Assembly: GCA_023213315.1 (NCBI GenBank)
Contig: JAKCPI010007812.1
Coordinates: forward strand, 27,338 to 91,337
Direction: 5' to 3'
DNA length: 64,000 nucleotides
Origin: Euborellia annulipes
Taxonomy: Eukaryota; Arthropoda; Insecta; Dermaptera; Anisolabididae
The notes under the pieces: generated by a model
Told to the model about the DNA's origin: nothing
The model's database searches: none
Seen by the model: only the letters and a program-made list of their open reading frames with translations
Made by a program: the position numbers and the translations under genes
Shown here: piece by piece, positions 34,600-46,372 of the stretch
Position numbering within the stretch: position 1 is the first letter of the stretch
How the letters are laid out: each line of letters begins with the position of its first letter

Positions 34600-34728
34600 A
34601 ACACAACAGACCTACGGCAATCTACTGGAACCCCGTGAAGTTGCATTATTTCCTATCTCTAACTCCTCCTGCTGAACGCAGCTAATGAACTAATCCTTAT
34701 TTCTAGTTCCACCTGGTTCCAAGAAAAG
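34600..34728 (-). repeat. Inverted partial copy of the 31837-32360 repeat
   Basis: taactcctcctgct and atgaactaatccttatttct are complements of blocks at 32130-32180. A Helitron 5' piece (tctgtttgaccaacttct) lies just upstream at 34449. Confidence 0.6.
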
Positions 34729-35221
34729 AAAGAACTTAATTTGAAAGACTAAAGGGTGTGAGGGTCCGCCTGAGGCGGTGGGCAAAGTAGCAAAGGAATT
34801 TCTCTCTTTGGGTCTAATTCAATAGAAGGAAGAAAAAAAAAATTTGTAATTAAATTCTTTTAATTAAAACATTATGAAGGGAAAAAAACGCAATTACAGA
34901 AATTAATTTTTTTTCCTTCTCTTATTTCTCTTTCTCCTTTTAAAATCCAATCTATTTACCATCTTTGAGATGAAATTAAAAAGGAATTTTCAGTTAAAAT
35001 ACTCATATTTATTTTAATAAAATAAATCCGCAAATCATTCACCTCCATGGTCTCTAAAATATGTCAATAAAATATTTAGTGAATATAAGATGTATTCATT
35101 GATTTAATATTCATTTATCATAATATGACAAAAGAATTTACAAGTTTATATGAAGATCAACGAGCTAGCAAGAAAGGATACTGTTCTCGGCAATCTTCTA
35201 TTACAAAAGTCGACTAGAATG
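34729..35221. other. AT-rich spacer, no feature
   Basis: No ORF, repeat unit or termini recognised. Confidence 0.4.
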
Positions 35222-35675
35222 ATAACAGGTGGAGAAACGAGAATATCCGGGCTATAATTAAACAAATATGGCCAATAAGCGCTCCAAAGTTCTCATTTTA
35301 GCTTCAATTCGTAGTGATAAGTGGGTATTGTTTAATAACAGGTGGAGAAACGAGATAATATGTACGATAACTAGTCAAATATGGCTGATAAACGGTCCAA
35401 AGTTCTTATTTTAGCTTCAATTCGTAGTGATAAGTGGGTATTGTTTAATAACAGGTGGAGAAACGAGATAATATGTACGATAACTATTCAAATATGGCTG
35501 ATAAACGGTCCAAAGTTCTTATTTTAGCTTCAATTCGTAGTGATAAGTGGGTATTGTTTAAATAACAGGTGGAGAAACGAGATAATATGTACGATAACTA
35601 GTCAAATATGGCTGATAAACGGTCCAAAGTTCTTATTTTAGCTTCAATTCGTAGTGATAACTGGATACTGATTAA
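35222..35675. repeat. 113-bp tandem repeat, four units
   Basis: acaggtggagaaacgag at 35225, 35338, 35451 and 35565 gives periods of 113, 113 and 114. Units 2-4 are nearly identical; unit 1 has diverged. Confidence 0.9.
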
Positions 35676-35857
35676 TGGGGAAAATTCCGAGTAGGACTGC
35701 ACTACTGTAGAGGTGTTAAGACATGAAGGGAGATGAATAATATTTCTGCCAATATTCTGCACTAGGGAATAGAAGGAGGAACTTTGTCTGCCGGCAGCAG
35801 AACAACCGAATACTTATGGGAATTGTGGGAGGCATATTTACAAGAAGAAAAACTTAA

Positions 35858-36004
35858 AGAGTCAAGGAATTCAAATACCTGAGGTCCTTTATGACTTCTG
35901 ATGAAGGATTTGACTATAGGATTCAAACTTGGAGATTGATGTCTGGACTATGTTGGGAAAAGTCAGGACTAAAGGAAATAATTTATAGATGTGAGACCTG
36001 GCCA
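35858..36004 (+). pseudogene. RTE-type reverse transcriptase remnant
   Basis: The 49-codon frame reads RVKEFKYLRS then SDEGFDYRIQTW, and ends KEIIYRCETW. This is the conserved end of the reverse transcriptase of RTE-like elements (FKYLGS..SDG..D..I...W...SG....LK..Y......CETW). The usual residues between LK and CETW are partly missing, so a deletion is likely. No RNase H or 3' repeat was seen nearby. A dead fragment. Confidence 0.65.
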
Positions 36005-36023
36005 CAAAGGTAATCAAAAAACA

Positions 36024-36316
36024 CCTCCAACATTAAATTACCCCTGGTTCTGCCCAAGCGACATTCTTGTTTTCTTAGTGATGTTTTTGATTCCCATTCA
36101 GCAGAATGGGCCATGAAAAGCGCACCATGCCTCATCACCTGTTATAATTTTGCTAATCAGTCAGAGGTGATTGAAAACGCGACGAAGCGGCTGAACGAAC
36201 TTTCAAAAAAAGACTTTCAGGAATGTTTCCAACAATTGTGGAATAAATGTGTAGATGCAGGAGGAGAGTATCTTGAAGGAAAATATTGTAAGTATGTACT
36301 CTCAATAAATTTTTAA
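36024..36316 (+). pseudogene. Mariner-like transposase remnant (C-terminal part)
   Basis: A first frame (36024-36080) reads PPTLNYPW..PSDILVFL, resembling the PPYSPDLAP(S/C)DFFLFP segment that carries the last catalytic Asp of mariner/SETMAR-type transposases. A second frame, from 36113 to the TAA at 36314-36316, reads EVIENATKRLNELSKKDFQE then CFQQLWNKCVDAGGEYLEGK, which fits the family's C-terminal helix and the CI..GGEYFEGD-like end. The two parts are in different frames, so the gene is broken. The DNA-binding region and the first two Asp residues are absent. It lies directly after the RTE remnant. Confidence 0.65.
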
Positions 36317-36844
36317 TTCCGGGAACTTTTTAATCCTATCTGATAGATAGATAAATATTTATTTATTCAATAACGCCATCCACGTGCCCACAAGTTGCGG
36401 GCCCCTGAGCATAACAAACTCCTAAATACAGTGACCAAATAATAATGACAATAACAATTATAAATAATTGAAATGACCATAATATACCTTTTTTGGGTTT
36501 CGTGTTCTAATCAGGTTTTGTCTTTTTAATTATTTACTCTTCGACTCCTTCTTCTTCCACATCTTTAGCTCAATCATTTTGTTGCTGGGTCTTCTTGGCA
36601 GTTTCTTCCACTATTCTTTCATTTCTCTTCCTAGCCTCACTTTTATTGCTGAAACTTCTTCTAGATGTGTTTCTTTTTCTTTTTCCTTCTTGCATCCTCA
36701 AAATATTTACTTCCTCTTCCTTGGTATCATCTCCAGATACTTCCTTTGCCCTTCATTCTTTTCTTTTAGATATTCTTCCCCCCTCTACGTCATTCTTTAT
36801 GTATTTGTAATAATGACAGTATCTATTTTGCTCCCGATTCTTTT

Positions 36845-37139
36845 TTCCGCATCATCTCAAAGGTTAACAGCATTTTGCTTCTGTCCTCTTCTTGCTCACT
36901 CCAATCCTGCCTCAAAATCTTGATCTTCTTCGCCATCAGTAATGCCCATTCCTCGGTACTCCCATTTCTCAGGTTTCTTAACTGTTCTTCGATGTTTTTT
37001 AAAGAACAGTTAAGAAACCTGAGAAATGGGAGGTACCGAGGAATGGACAGATGGCAAGAAGATCATTTTGGGGCAGAATTGGGGGTGTGCAAGAAGAACA
37101 CAGAAGCAAAATGCTGTTAACCTTTGAGATGATGCGGAA
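36845..37139. repeat. Inverted repeat with coding-like arms
   Basis: Arms of ~145 bp around a 12-bp centre (36990-37001). On the minus strand the left arm is open from the centre to a stop near 36838 and reads EQLRNLRNGSTEEWALLMAK.., a charged, helix-like peptide. The right arm is a shorter, mutated mirror copy. No family recognised. Confidence 0.6.
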
Positions 37140-37413
37140 CTAACATCTTTCTCGATGAAATTCCCAATATTTTCGGATTCTTTTTGTTTTCTCCTTCTCT
37201 CTTCACATCTTCATATATTGGTCCGTATATCCGTTCTATTTTTTCCTCTTTCTTTCCACAATTCCCCATCATTTCTTTCTCATCCCGCGCTTCATCCGGA
37301 AACTTTTTGACCATACCACGTAATTTATAATTATTTGTACTTGAACCCACATCTCTCTCCAAACACAAAATTGTTTGCTTTCTACATGTCACCGGCATGC
37401 AACAAGAATTCAC
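37117..37413 (-). CDS. Unrecognised open frame, 98 codons, purine-rich
   Basis: The frame starts at ATG 37411-37413 and runs to a stop at 37117. Its product is rich in Lys and Glu (for example DEARDEKEMMGNCGKKEEKI). It begins outside the inverted repeat and ends inside its right arm. The composition resembles charged coiled-coil or retroelement ORF1 tails, but no motif is secure. The surrounding pyrimidine-rich plus strand (36530-36900) continues the same purine bias on the minus strand, so a decayed minus-strand coding region from ~37410 to ~36540 is possible. Gene status is doubtful. Confidence 0.2.
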   Translation of the reverse strand: MNSCCMPVTCRKQTILCLERDVGSSTNNYKLRGMVKKFPDEARDEKEMMGNCGKKEEKIERIYGPIYEDVKREGENKKNPKILGISSRKMLVPHHLKG

Positions 37414-37675
37414 CAGAGAATTAGTCTAAATTCCTCTCTCTGTGTGTTTCCTTTATGTTAAATTCAAGGAATATAATATAATATTCCCAAATTCATTAAT
37501 TTATGGATCTACTAAAAAGAGGGGGAGACATCAAAGGGCCCCGTTAAGCGCATTGTAGTTATCACTCCATTAAAACTGAAACTGTTTGAGGGAAGAGACG
37601 ATCCACAATTGGCCTTGGCAATTTAATCTCTAATCAAATGAAAACAAATTTGATCGAAGGGGGAAAGTAATTAGT

Positions 37676-37765
37676 TTTACTTTCTCTTACCTATATATGT
37701 ATGAGAGAAAGTATATCATGTCACGGATATACACGTTTTGAGATCTCCTGAGCCGAATAAGGTTT
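37676..37765 (+). repeat. R690 terminal fragment
   Basis: ttttactttctcttacctat .. gagagaaagta, then acacgttttgagatctcctg. Confidence 0.55.
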
Positions 37766-37799
37766 GATCAATCTATTTAGTGGGATTTTATTTGGTTCT

Positions 37800-38370
37800 T
37801 CGAGCCGAATTATAAGTTTCACTTTGTGCTTATAAATTTTGCCTTTCTCTTTTATTTTTATTTAAGAATTTTACTTCTGTTTTTTTTTTTCTTTTAATTA
37901 TAATCCAACTTATGAATATTGCTTATAAGTTTCACTTCTTTTTTTTCATTTATTAATTAAGTTTCAATTCCCTTTTTTGAATTTTGCCTTTAAATTTCAC
38001 TCATGTTATTTTTATAATCTGTCTTATGAATTTTGCATAGAAGTTTCACTTCTTTTTTCATTTCTCAATTTTGCGTATAAGTTTCACTTTTCTTTTTTCA
38101 TTTATTAATTTTGTGTCTAAGTCTTGAATTTTGTCTTAATTTTTTTTTTTTTTTTATTATACAGCTTATGTATCTTGAGTATAAGTTTCACTTCTTTTTT
38201 AAATTATAATCCAGCTTATGAATATTGCTTATAAGTTTCACTTCTTTTTTCATTTATCAGTTTCGCAAACAAATTTCACTTCTCTTTTTAAAATTTTGTC
38301 TTTAAGTTTCACTTCTTTCTTTTTTATTACAATCCAGCTTATAGCTTATAAGTTTCGCTTCTCTTATTTT
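37800..38370. repeat. Degenerate pyrimidine-rich tandem repeat
   Basis: About a dozen irregular units built on (t)ataagtttcacttctttttt. Unit length varies from ~35 to 60 bases. Confidence 0.7.
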
Positions 38371-38967
38371 TATTTTAAATAACAAATTACTGCCTAAAAA
38401 AAAAAACAACACTCGAGTGATTTAGAGATAGTAATTAAAAAAATATTTCATCATCTCGACGAGCAATGTTAGTACTTAGTAGGAAAAGAGTGGCACCACC
38501 AGATTTTTCAATAGATTTCTTGTAGAGGAAGCGGAGAGAGAGAGAGAAACTCCTCTGGAATCAGCTGCTCGCTATTGATTCTGGCCAGCATCCAAATTTT
38601 ATTTTAATGAAATATTACATACAATCCCTCTCAGGGTTATTTTTTACTCATTATTATTATCATTTTTCTTTTTTAAGAAGGGGGGGGGAATTATCATTAA
38701 TAATTATTTATAAGACGATACTAATTGGAAAGATTCTTAGAACACTTGTGTTGTGTTGTCTCCTTAGTTATTTTGCCTTATTGGGGAGGGGGGGGGAGGG
38801 GGCGGTAATTTGTATGAAGAAAATAAGGGAATTAGAGAGGAGAGAGAGAGAGAGAGATCGGGCTTAAATTGTGATACAAATTAGTCTAATTATAACTCAC
38901 TATTCAAAGAAAGAAAATTTGTTTTGTAAAAGAACGAAGAGAGTAGGAATAAAATATAATAAAAAAA
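38371..38967. other. Spacer with simple repeats, no gene
   Basis: G-rich runs at 38680-38690 and 38783-38802, (GA)n at 38838-38857 and part of a ccaccagatttttc arm at 38495. No coding evidence. Confidence 0.4.
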
Positions 38968-40222
38968 AATCCGGTGTAACTAGCGCACAGCACACAACGC
39001 GAGAGAAAGTTGTGTTCTGTGCTTGACACACCAGATTTTTTTTGTCGACATGTATTTAGTATCCGCCGATAAATTAGAATTCAAGATGTACAATTTATAA
39101 GTATGGGAAAATATTTATATTTTGTCACCTTGGCAACCATTTCTCCTATCTTTCCTATCAAGTACAAGAGTAAAGTGGTCTACAGAAGATTTCAATGACA
39201 AAATGAGAATATACATTTTAAAGAGAATCTAAAACATAATTGCTCCATACTCTCTTAAAACAAATTAGTAGAATTTTTACTTATTCAAACAGTAGGTAAG
39301 AAAATTACATCAAATTTAGTCATTTTGAGTAGAATCTACTAATATATTTAGTAAGTTTATTGGTTACTTTTAGATTAGTTATTTTTTACTAATTCAAAAA
39401 GTAGTTCATTCAATTCCCGCTGTCTGAGAAGCCAACATGGCCGACCAGCTGTTTGATCGGTTCCTTAATAAAGACATTTTTGGCAATATAAGGCTTTATT
39501 TAAGTAATAATAATACAAATAAATATTAATATTGAGATAACTTGTATTTTTTGTTAAAAATTGCAGGAAATATATGTTAAGTCAAAACAAATAGATTCCA
39601 AATTTTTTTTAATTAATAAAATATTATTTTTTAAATAGTCAATTAAGAAATATTTTTACTTAAAATTTAGTAAATATATTTCTTGATATAACGATAATTA
39701 GTTTTATTAAATTTATTTAGAAATAAATTGTTGGGAAGGAATATAGTAACATTCAAGTAAAAAACATTGTTAACACCATCGACATATTTATATACCAAAT
39801 AACAGAGAAGTAATAGTAAGTCAAGTTTAAGTGGGTTCGGCTAGAACTCGAGTCAGTAAACACAAGTTAGGTCCCGGTGTCATCACACCTTATTTCATAT
39901 ACGTATCTTAAACGTTTCTTTTTTTTTTGGTCATTATTTTTTTAAAAATTCACTTTTTCAATTAGTGAATTTTTCATATTAATAATTTTTACTAATTGAA
40001 AAAGTGGATGTCCACTATTTACGGGTGGTCTACTTTGCACATCTTAAAAAAGTGACTATTCACTATGAATTAGTAGTTTTTTACTAATTCGTTTTTAGAG
40101 AGTAACTTAAATATAAAATTTCAACCTCCTGGCTTAATTCTTTCATGCTTTAAATTGAACACACATATACAGACAGACAGACCATGTCGCGAAATTAAAT
40201 TATATATACGTAAGAGAAAGTA
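38968..40222 (-). repeat. R690 repeat split by a TIR element
   Basis: Minus orientation: palindrome 38968-39042, body to ~39246, then resumption at 40105-40222 (acttaaatataaaatttcaa .. gtaagagaaagta). Some of the host repeat is missing at the insertion. Confidence 0.7.
39248..40104. mobile_element. TIR element with ACTCTCT ends, nested in R690
   Basis: Left TACTCTCTTAAAACAAATTA and right, inverted, TACTCTCTAAAAACGAATTA. The interior 39415-39890 is a reverse copy of the 7701-8720 element. No ORF; superfamily not assigned. Confidence 0.6.
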
Positions 40223-40495
40223 AAAATTGTTATACAATTTAATTTTTTTTTTTCTTAGAGTGATCGAGGATAGGACTCGAATTGGAGACAGACAGACGGA
40301 CGGACACCTCGCCATTATATACAGTAAATACATCCACTTTAAGATAAGGGAGTGTTATAGATATTTTTTTATTATTAATTGTCTGAAACGAATTGACTGA
40401 AAAATTGATGGTCCGCCGAGACTAGCCGGTTCGCCCGCCGCAGGCTAACAACATCATGCAATTTTCTTTCTATTAGCGAAGGTCAGCAAAGAGAG

Positions 40496-40945
40496 AAAGT
40501 TGTGTGTTGTGCGGCCAGTCACACCATATTTTTTTTGTTTAATAAAGAAGAGATCGATGTGGTTGCTTGCTCTAGCTGTGCGTCGACTCGCAACTTTCAA
40601 AGAAGTAGTAGTAGTGGTAACTAGTGCTTGCTTGCCGGCCTACCGAAACCCCCCCCCCCCCCCCTTTACGAGAGAGTTTGCAGTAGTTTCCTTCGCATAT
40701 GAGAGCGAGAGCGAACATTTGTGGTTATATTCCCTCCCCCCCCCCTCCCCTCTCCCCCACAAAGTTATTTGGGGGGTTCAAATAAACTTTGAAATTGAAC
40801 CAACTAAAAAGTTACGATTTTTCTCTCTCGCTTTTTGCATGTATACACAGGATACAAACATTTGCCAATTCCAAGAAGATCGAATTATGCAGTGTAGTAG
40901 TATTCTCTGACGATAGAAAGTTGAAAACTATGGAATGTTCAAAAA
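40496..40945. other. Unassigned stretch starting with one R690 palindrome arm
   Basis: The arm ttgtgcggccagtcacacca lies at 40513-40532. A C-run of ~18 at 40649-40667 and CCCT-rich 40732-40758 make the 136-codon frame here (40500-40910) unreliable. No domain. Confidence 0.4.
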
Positions 40946-42035
40946 TCTGATGTGGTCGTACTGTCTGTATCTTTAGTTGTGTTCTGTGCCAGTGGCGTAA
41001 CCAGGGGGGAGCGAGGGGGGCGCGAGCCCCCCCGCCCCAGGCGCATCGAGCCCTTGGCGCCCCCCGAAACCGGCATAGGCGCCCTACGGCCTCTAAAATA
41101 TAGCCCAGCGAATGTGATTTTATCATATTCTTTTCATCGATTGTGTTAAAAAATTGATTGTTTTCTTTTAAAATTATATTACAACTTGATTTCTACTATT
41201 TTAAATGAATTTAATTCCAAAAATAATAAATAACGTATATAGAGGCTTTATAATTAAAATTTTTTTTATTTTGCAATATATAAGCCTTAATTTGATGTTT
41301 TATGGCTGTGGAGATTTACTCAGGATTCGTATAAGCCTTAATATTTAATTTTTTGAAATTTAAAACTTTTTTAAGCATAAAGGAATTGAGCTATGAGACT
41401 GAAATGTTATATTTAAGTTAAACAACCCCCGGGACCGTGAAAATAAGCTTTTAATCAAAATCGGCCAAAAAGTACTAGTATTTTACTGATGTAGTTTTTC
41501 AGTTTTTTTCGATTTTCTCAAAATGAAAGGGCTTTTACCATTCTTCAGGCCCGCCGAGCCCGCCCGGAATTTTTTCAAACCCGCCCATTCCCGCCCGAGA
41601 TTTAGTGAATGAATGAACGAATGTCTAGCAATTTTTAAATAAAATTTCATTTGCATGCCCGTCGAAATAAAATACTCTATTTTAAAAAGTTTTTATTGTT
41701 TGATATTTTCTCGAAAACTGAATAGTTTTTGAAATAATCACAGAAGAAGACGACATTTTTCGTAAAAGCAAAGAAAAATCAAAACAAAATCATACAGGTG
41801 TCATTAAAAAACATGTAAATATAAACAAATTCGCTGAGAAAATTACAGGATGCAAGAAATTTGCCCGCCGAAGGCGAGCAAGGGGGTCCAGGGGGCGGAG
41901 CCCCCTGGAAAATCGGCGCCCTAGTTGAGCTTCGCCCCCCCCCCGCCCTCAAAAGCTGGTTACGCCGCTGTTCTGTGCTTGTCTGGACATGTCCGCCGAT
42001 ATATTAAAATTTAAGATGCTTAATTTAAAATAATC
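40946..42035 (-). repeat. R690 palindrome interrupted by a hAT element
   Basis: aaaatctgatgtggtc .. gttgtgttctgtgc | ttctgtgcttgtctgg..: the palindrome and adjoining body are split by the hAT at 40990-41970 and rejoin across its 8-bp duplication. Confidence 0.65.
40990..41970. mobile_element. hAT element, 981 bp, non-autonomous
   Basis: CAGTGGCGTAACCAG at the left and, inverted, CAGCGGCGTAACCAG at the right. A perfect 8-bp duplication ttctgtgc lies at 40982-40989 and 41971-41978. It contains an R690 fragment (41367-41525) and Helitron-like GC-rich pieces (41860-41910). Confidence 0.85.
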
Positions 42036-42064
42036 AGCCTTTTTAAATATTAATTTCATAATAT

Positions 42065-42824
42065 TATTTTTCACATACAGATGGCCCCCAAAGTCATACA
42101 TCCTGCCTCTAAGGGTAGATTTTTATATTTAAAATTTACCCTTATAAATAAATGAGAACTTAAGGGGGTTCGGGAGTGACGTCTAAACGTACTTTAAAAA
42201 AAAAAAAAAAAAAAAACAAGACTATTAAAATGAATTTTTCAATGCGGTTTTTTTAAATGAATTAAATTCATTGGGACATCGAGCTATAATTTGTTTAATG
42301 ACTTATTAAAAAATTATCGTAATTAATTTTTTTGTTATCAAAGCAAATACAAAAACAAAAACAATCTGTCCCAATAATCTTTGATTTTTTTTTAAATTTA
42401 AAAATGAATTTATTGTTATTATTAATCACATATTAATTAAGAAATTTTAAAATAAGCTTAGATGATTTATTTAAAAACCAACTGTCAAATTAGTTCAGCA
42501 TTCTTGCAATAGATGGCAGGCTAGTCTAACAGCCGATCCCCTAATAGCCTATATTTATATATTTTTATGCTTTTATAAAAGATACATAATATATAATAAC
42601 ATTTATTGTTAAAAGATGAATGAAAATCAACCAAATGCATTAAATATTATTAGCTACCATTCTGACATCTCTTGGCAAATTTTTGAATTATTTGATATTT
42701 GGGCATACTTTTAATGACACACAACGCCATCTTAGCGGGAAAAACATGCATAACCACTTCGCTCCCGTAGCCTCTTAAATAAAGAGGATGTATGACTTGG
42801 GGGGCCTTCTGTATGCGAAAAATA
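42065..42824. mobile_element. TIR element with GGCCCCC..GTCATACATCC ends
   Basis: Arms of ~38 bp: TATTTTTCACATACAG then GGCCCCC and AAGTCATACATCC, inverted at 42785-42824 with few changes. A-run 42187-42211. No coding frame beyond chance. Confidence 0.65.
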
Positions 42825-43039
42825 CTTTGTTTTTCTCTCAGTGACTTGCTTATCAGATGTTGTCCCATCCACATGTAGAATGGCTTCTCATGCATTTTAT
42901 TATTTTGTAAAACGCTCCACTATTATATAATGTTATGTAAATTGATGTATAATATTGTATTAAATTTAAGGATTGCGGTGTGGGTTTCAAGTGAAACATT
43001 TTCGGGTTGTTAACCTTACTATAAATATATGTCGACACA

Positions 43040-43110
43040 AAAATCTGGTGTGACCTGCACAGATCACAACCTTCTCATAGTTGTGATCTGTGCAGGTCAC
43101 ACCAGATTTT
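43040..43110. repeat. Perfect solo R690-type palindrome
   Basis: Two 31-base arms (43040-43070, 43080-43110) are exact complements around a 9-base loop. The adjoining ataaatatatgtcgacac is a scrap of the R690 body. Confidence 0.9.
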
Positions 43111-43222
43111 GTATTTCAAAATACAAAGAGATAATTCAGTTTTAAATTAAACGACACACAAATATAGAATTTTGTAAACATTGAGGGAAAAGGGGATTCA
43201 AATTCGAAATTTTCTTCACCTA

Positions 43223-43793
43223 CACTGTAAAAAAAATATGAATTTTCAATCATTTTTCATATACTTGGGTGGTTTAATATTAATATACCCAGGATATGAA
43301 ATAAAATTAATATAAAAGTTTATGAACAAATTACCAACTTTTAAACTTATCTTTTTCTTTGTGTGCCGCCAAATTTTGAAATCGTTAAAAGTGCACTGCG
43401 CGACAAGTTGAGAATCACTGGTCTAAACGTTCTCAAATAACTCGACTACCTCAAGGAATTTTTATTAATATTATTTTAAGGAAACTTGAAATTATTCTTT
43501 TAAAATTTATTTCACAAATCTAAATTTATTAAATTCTGGTTTGAAATTCGCGCTCTAAACTATTTAAATATTTATGAAGTCATACTAATTAAATAATTTT
43601 TATAAAGTAATTCAACTAAATAGCTATAAAAATTAAAATTAACAATTTTTACCAAAATAATTAATTTTAAAATATACAAGAAATTTGTTAGGTTGGCAAC
43701 AAATTGAACTTTCTCATATATATTCATAAACAGTTTATGAAACAGAGTTCCTATACTTGTATAGGAAGTTTTCTGGAAGTTTTTTTAACAGTG
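43223..43793 (-). mobile_element. TA-flanked MITE (CACTGT ends), copy 2
   Basis: Reverse orientation relative to 6045-6644, with the same ends and interior. TA at 43221-43222 and 43794-43795. Confidence 0.68.
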
Positions 43794-44205
43794 TATCAGA
43801 GAATCGAATTTTTATCGTAAAATTCGGATGGTCAGAGTCAGTTTAATTAAAAAAAAAGGATATATGAAATATAAAACCAATTGAAAAAGAATCAAGACCT
43901 GAGTGTGTGTGTGTGTGTGTGTATTCGTATATTCTTTGCCCTGCTAGTGTTAAATTGAAAATTGTAATTAAATAACGTCATCGAGGGTTTTTTTTTTTTT
44001 TTATCAATTTTGCTATCTTCTCTCAATTTGTGGGTGCAAAATGAACCAATCACTATGATGATGGATGGCTCTTGTTCTCTTTCTCTCTCTTCTATATAAA
44101 AAAAAAAGCTTCGTTTTTTTTTTATTAAAAAAAAAAAAAATAAAGTAGACAAATTTTCCGCCGCTTCTCTAAAATCAAATCTACATTTGGGGATTATTAA
44201 TTTTA
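43794..44205. other. Spacer with simple repeats
   Basis: (GT)n at 43902-43921, T-runs at 43987-44002 and several A/T runs. The minus-strand frame 43892-44278 runs through these and into a Helitron end and is not a gene. Confidence 0.45.
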
Positions 44206-44646
44206 CTAGCCGCGCCGCCCGCCTTCGGCGGGCTTCGCGTCTAGCCAGGGGGGCTACGCCCCCCTGGACCCTCGCCATCTGGCTCGGGCCCGCCTGCGGC
44301 GGACCCTCGCCTTTTCTTAATTGTGAAAAGAAAATTATATATTACTAAGTATTCCAATCCAGTGCCTGCTTGAGGATTTGTTTACATTCAAAGAATACAC
44401 ATCTGAAAAGAATACTTGAATATTTCTCTATACATTTCCCATGGGAGAAATCGTAACTTTAGGAATCAATAACTCAAAAAGTTATAGGAATTTCGGGACC
44501 CGAGTATTTTTCCGGGACTCTCCATAACGCCCTCTATAAGACTGCAAAATTTTGTTTCGAAATTCCAACGGGAAGTTGGTCAAACAGAGCGTGACAGACG
44601 GACAGACGGACATACAGACGGACACTCCGCAATTATTATATATAGA
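44206..44646 (-). mobile_element. Complete Helitron, 441 bp
   Basis: On the minus strand it starts TCTATATATAATAATTGCGG and ends with a hairpin of GCCCGCC/GGCGGGC then CTAG|T, inserted between A and T. It is the cleanest copy of the family. No Rep/helicase is encoded. Confidence 0.85.
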
Positions 44647-44744
44647 TTTTCTCTTTTATTAAACTAACATTCGTTGGATATAATTAGGGAAATTAGGTGA
44701 TATACTATCCGCAGCGCCCGCCTTAGGCCACGCCCCCTTTCCTG

Positions 44745-45794
44745 AAGGGCCCCATACACGTTCAGGCCGTCCTCAAGGAAAAAAGTCTCAAGGATTTCCT
44801 TGAGGATTTCAAGAAAAATTCGGTACGTAGGGTTTTCGAGGAACGGCTGAGGATTCTCAAGACAACACACTAGTTCTCTTTGACAGTTGTTGTAATCATT
44901 TGTAGAATTTTTAGTATGTTCATATTCAGATAAAATTATTATAAATAATTAATAATAATAATTATTATAATAATAAAAATTCTTATATTTTAAATTAAAA
45001 TTTAATAATAGAAACAAAAAAACCCCCCCCCCATACACGTTCAGGCTCCTCAAGGAAAAAAGTCTCAAGGATTTCCTTGAGGATTTCCCCAAAGAAAAAT
45101 TCGGACATACACGCTAGGGTTTTCCTCGAGGAAACGGACTTGAGGATTATCTCAAGACCAACACACTAGTTCTCTTTTGACAGTTCTTGTAATCATTTGT
45201 AGAATTTTTTTAGTATGTTTTCATATTCAGATAAAATTATTATAAATAATTAATAATAATAATTATTATAATAATAAAAATTCTTATATTTTAAATTAAA
45301 ATTTAATAATAGAAACATTCTAATTAAATTAATCTAATTAATATAGATACCTTTTAAGCCAAAACAAAAAAAATATATTATTTTAAATATTTAATTTTAA
45401 TTATTTATAATAATTTTATTTATTTTATTATTTATATTTATTTTAGTCTTTTTCGGCATTTAATTCCTAATTATTTCAAATGATTTGTAGTCAATTCAAA
45501 TGAATAAATATTTTCGTTGGGAGGGAATAATCTCTTTTGAGTACGGGTCACGGGCCATTTGAAATATTCCAAATACATATTTTAAAATTCCCGCCTGAAG
45601 TGGCCATACACGCAGCGATAAACTGACAGAATTCCGGCCTCGAGGAAAATATTATTGAATTTCAATCAGGATTTTTTGGCCTCGAAGCCGCCCTTTGGTC
45701 TCGAGGCCGCTACCACACACGTTGAGGATTTCCTCGAGGCGAGCCCTATTCCGGCCGGGCCTTGAGGAAAACCGGATGGTGTATGGGGGCCTTT
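44745..45794. mobile_element. TIR element with GGCCCCATACAC ends and internal duplication
   Basis: AAGGGCCCCATACACG at the left and, inverted, AAAGGCCCCCATACACC at the right. A ~270 bp block (44755-45010) is repeated directly at 45040-45320. Rich in CCTCAAGGA/TCCTTGAGG inverted motifs. hAT-like by its ends, but no duplication is clear. Confidence 0.6.
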
Positions 45795-45998
45795 AGACTA
45801 GTGAAATAAATTTTGGTAGAAAAATAAATACATTTTAAAAGAGAAAAAAAAATCACCTTAGAAAACATGCATTTTAAATGTAACTATGGTTATTTTACAA
45901 AATTTAATTTTATACAAAATAGAGAATCCTAAATAAATACAAAATTTCAAAACAATTGGAAAACAGTGAAGCCCGCCGAAGACGGTCTGCCCGGCTAG
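45795..45998 (+). mobile_element. Helitron 3' terminus
   Basis: Ends gcccgccgaagacggtctgc ccgg CTAG|T. The upstream part does not match the other copies. Confidence 0.45.
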
Positions 45999-45999
45999 T

Positions 46000-46228
46000 A
46001 GAATATATAAATGCAAAGAATATATAAATATTTCTCTATACATTTCCTATGGGAGAAATAGTAACTTTAGGAATTAATAACTCAAAAAGTTATAGGAATT
46101 TCGGGACCTGAGTATTTTTCCGGGACGTTATAAGACTCCAAAATTTCGTTTCAAAATTCCACCGGGAAGTTGGTCAAACAGAGCGTGACAGACGGACGGA
46201 CGGACACTCCGCTATTATTATATATGGG
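46000..46228 (-). mobile_element. Helitron, 3'-truncated, minus strand
   Basis: Blocks ttcctatgggagaaat, cgggaagttggtcaaacag and agacggacggacggacactc. It abuts a ggggcattccacgccaaccc sequence of another repeat (46226-46372). Confidence 0.65.
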
Positions 46229-46372
46229 GCATTCCACGCCAACCCGACCATTTTTGATTTGGCTGAAACTTTGTCATCTTTTTGTACCCTATTGAAAACG
46301 TGTCTGAGAATTTTTTCAGATTTTTCGACCCAGCCAAAAAAAAGTTATAGCATTTTCAAAAAACATCGATTT

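Noticed and set aside
36579..36923. Plus-strand frame of 114 codons rich in Ser/Phe/Leu
   Set aside because: Mirror of the purine-rich minus strand. The composition follows from the pyrimidine-rich sequence.
40500..40910. 136-codon plus-strand frame
   Set aside because: Begins in an R690 palindrome arm and crosses two C-rich tracts. No domain seen.
43892..44278. 128-codon minus-strand frame
   Set aside because: Crosses A/T runs, a GT repeat and a Helitron terminus.
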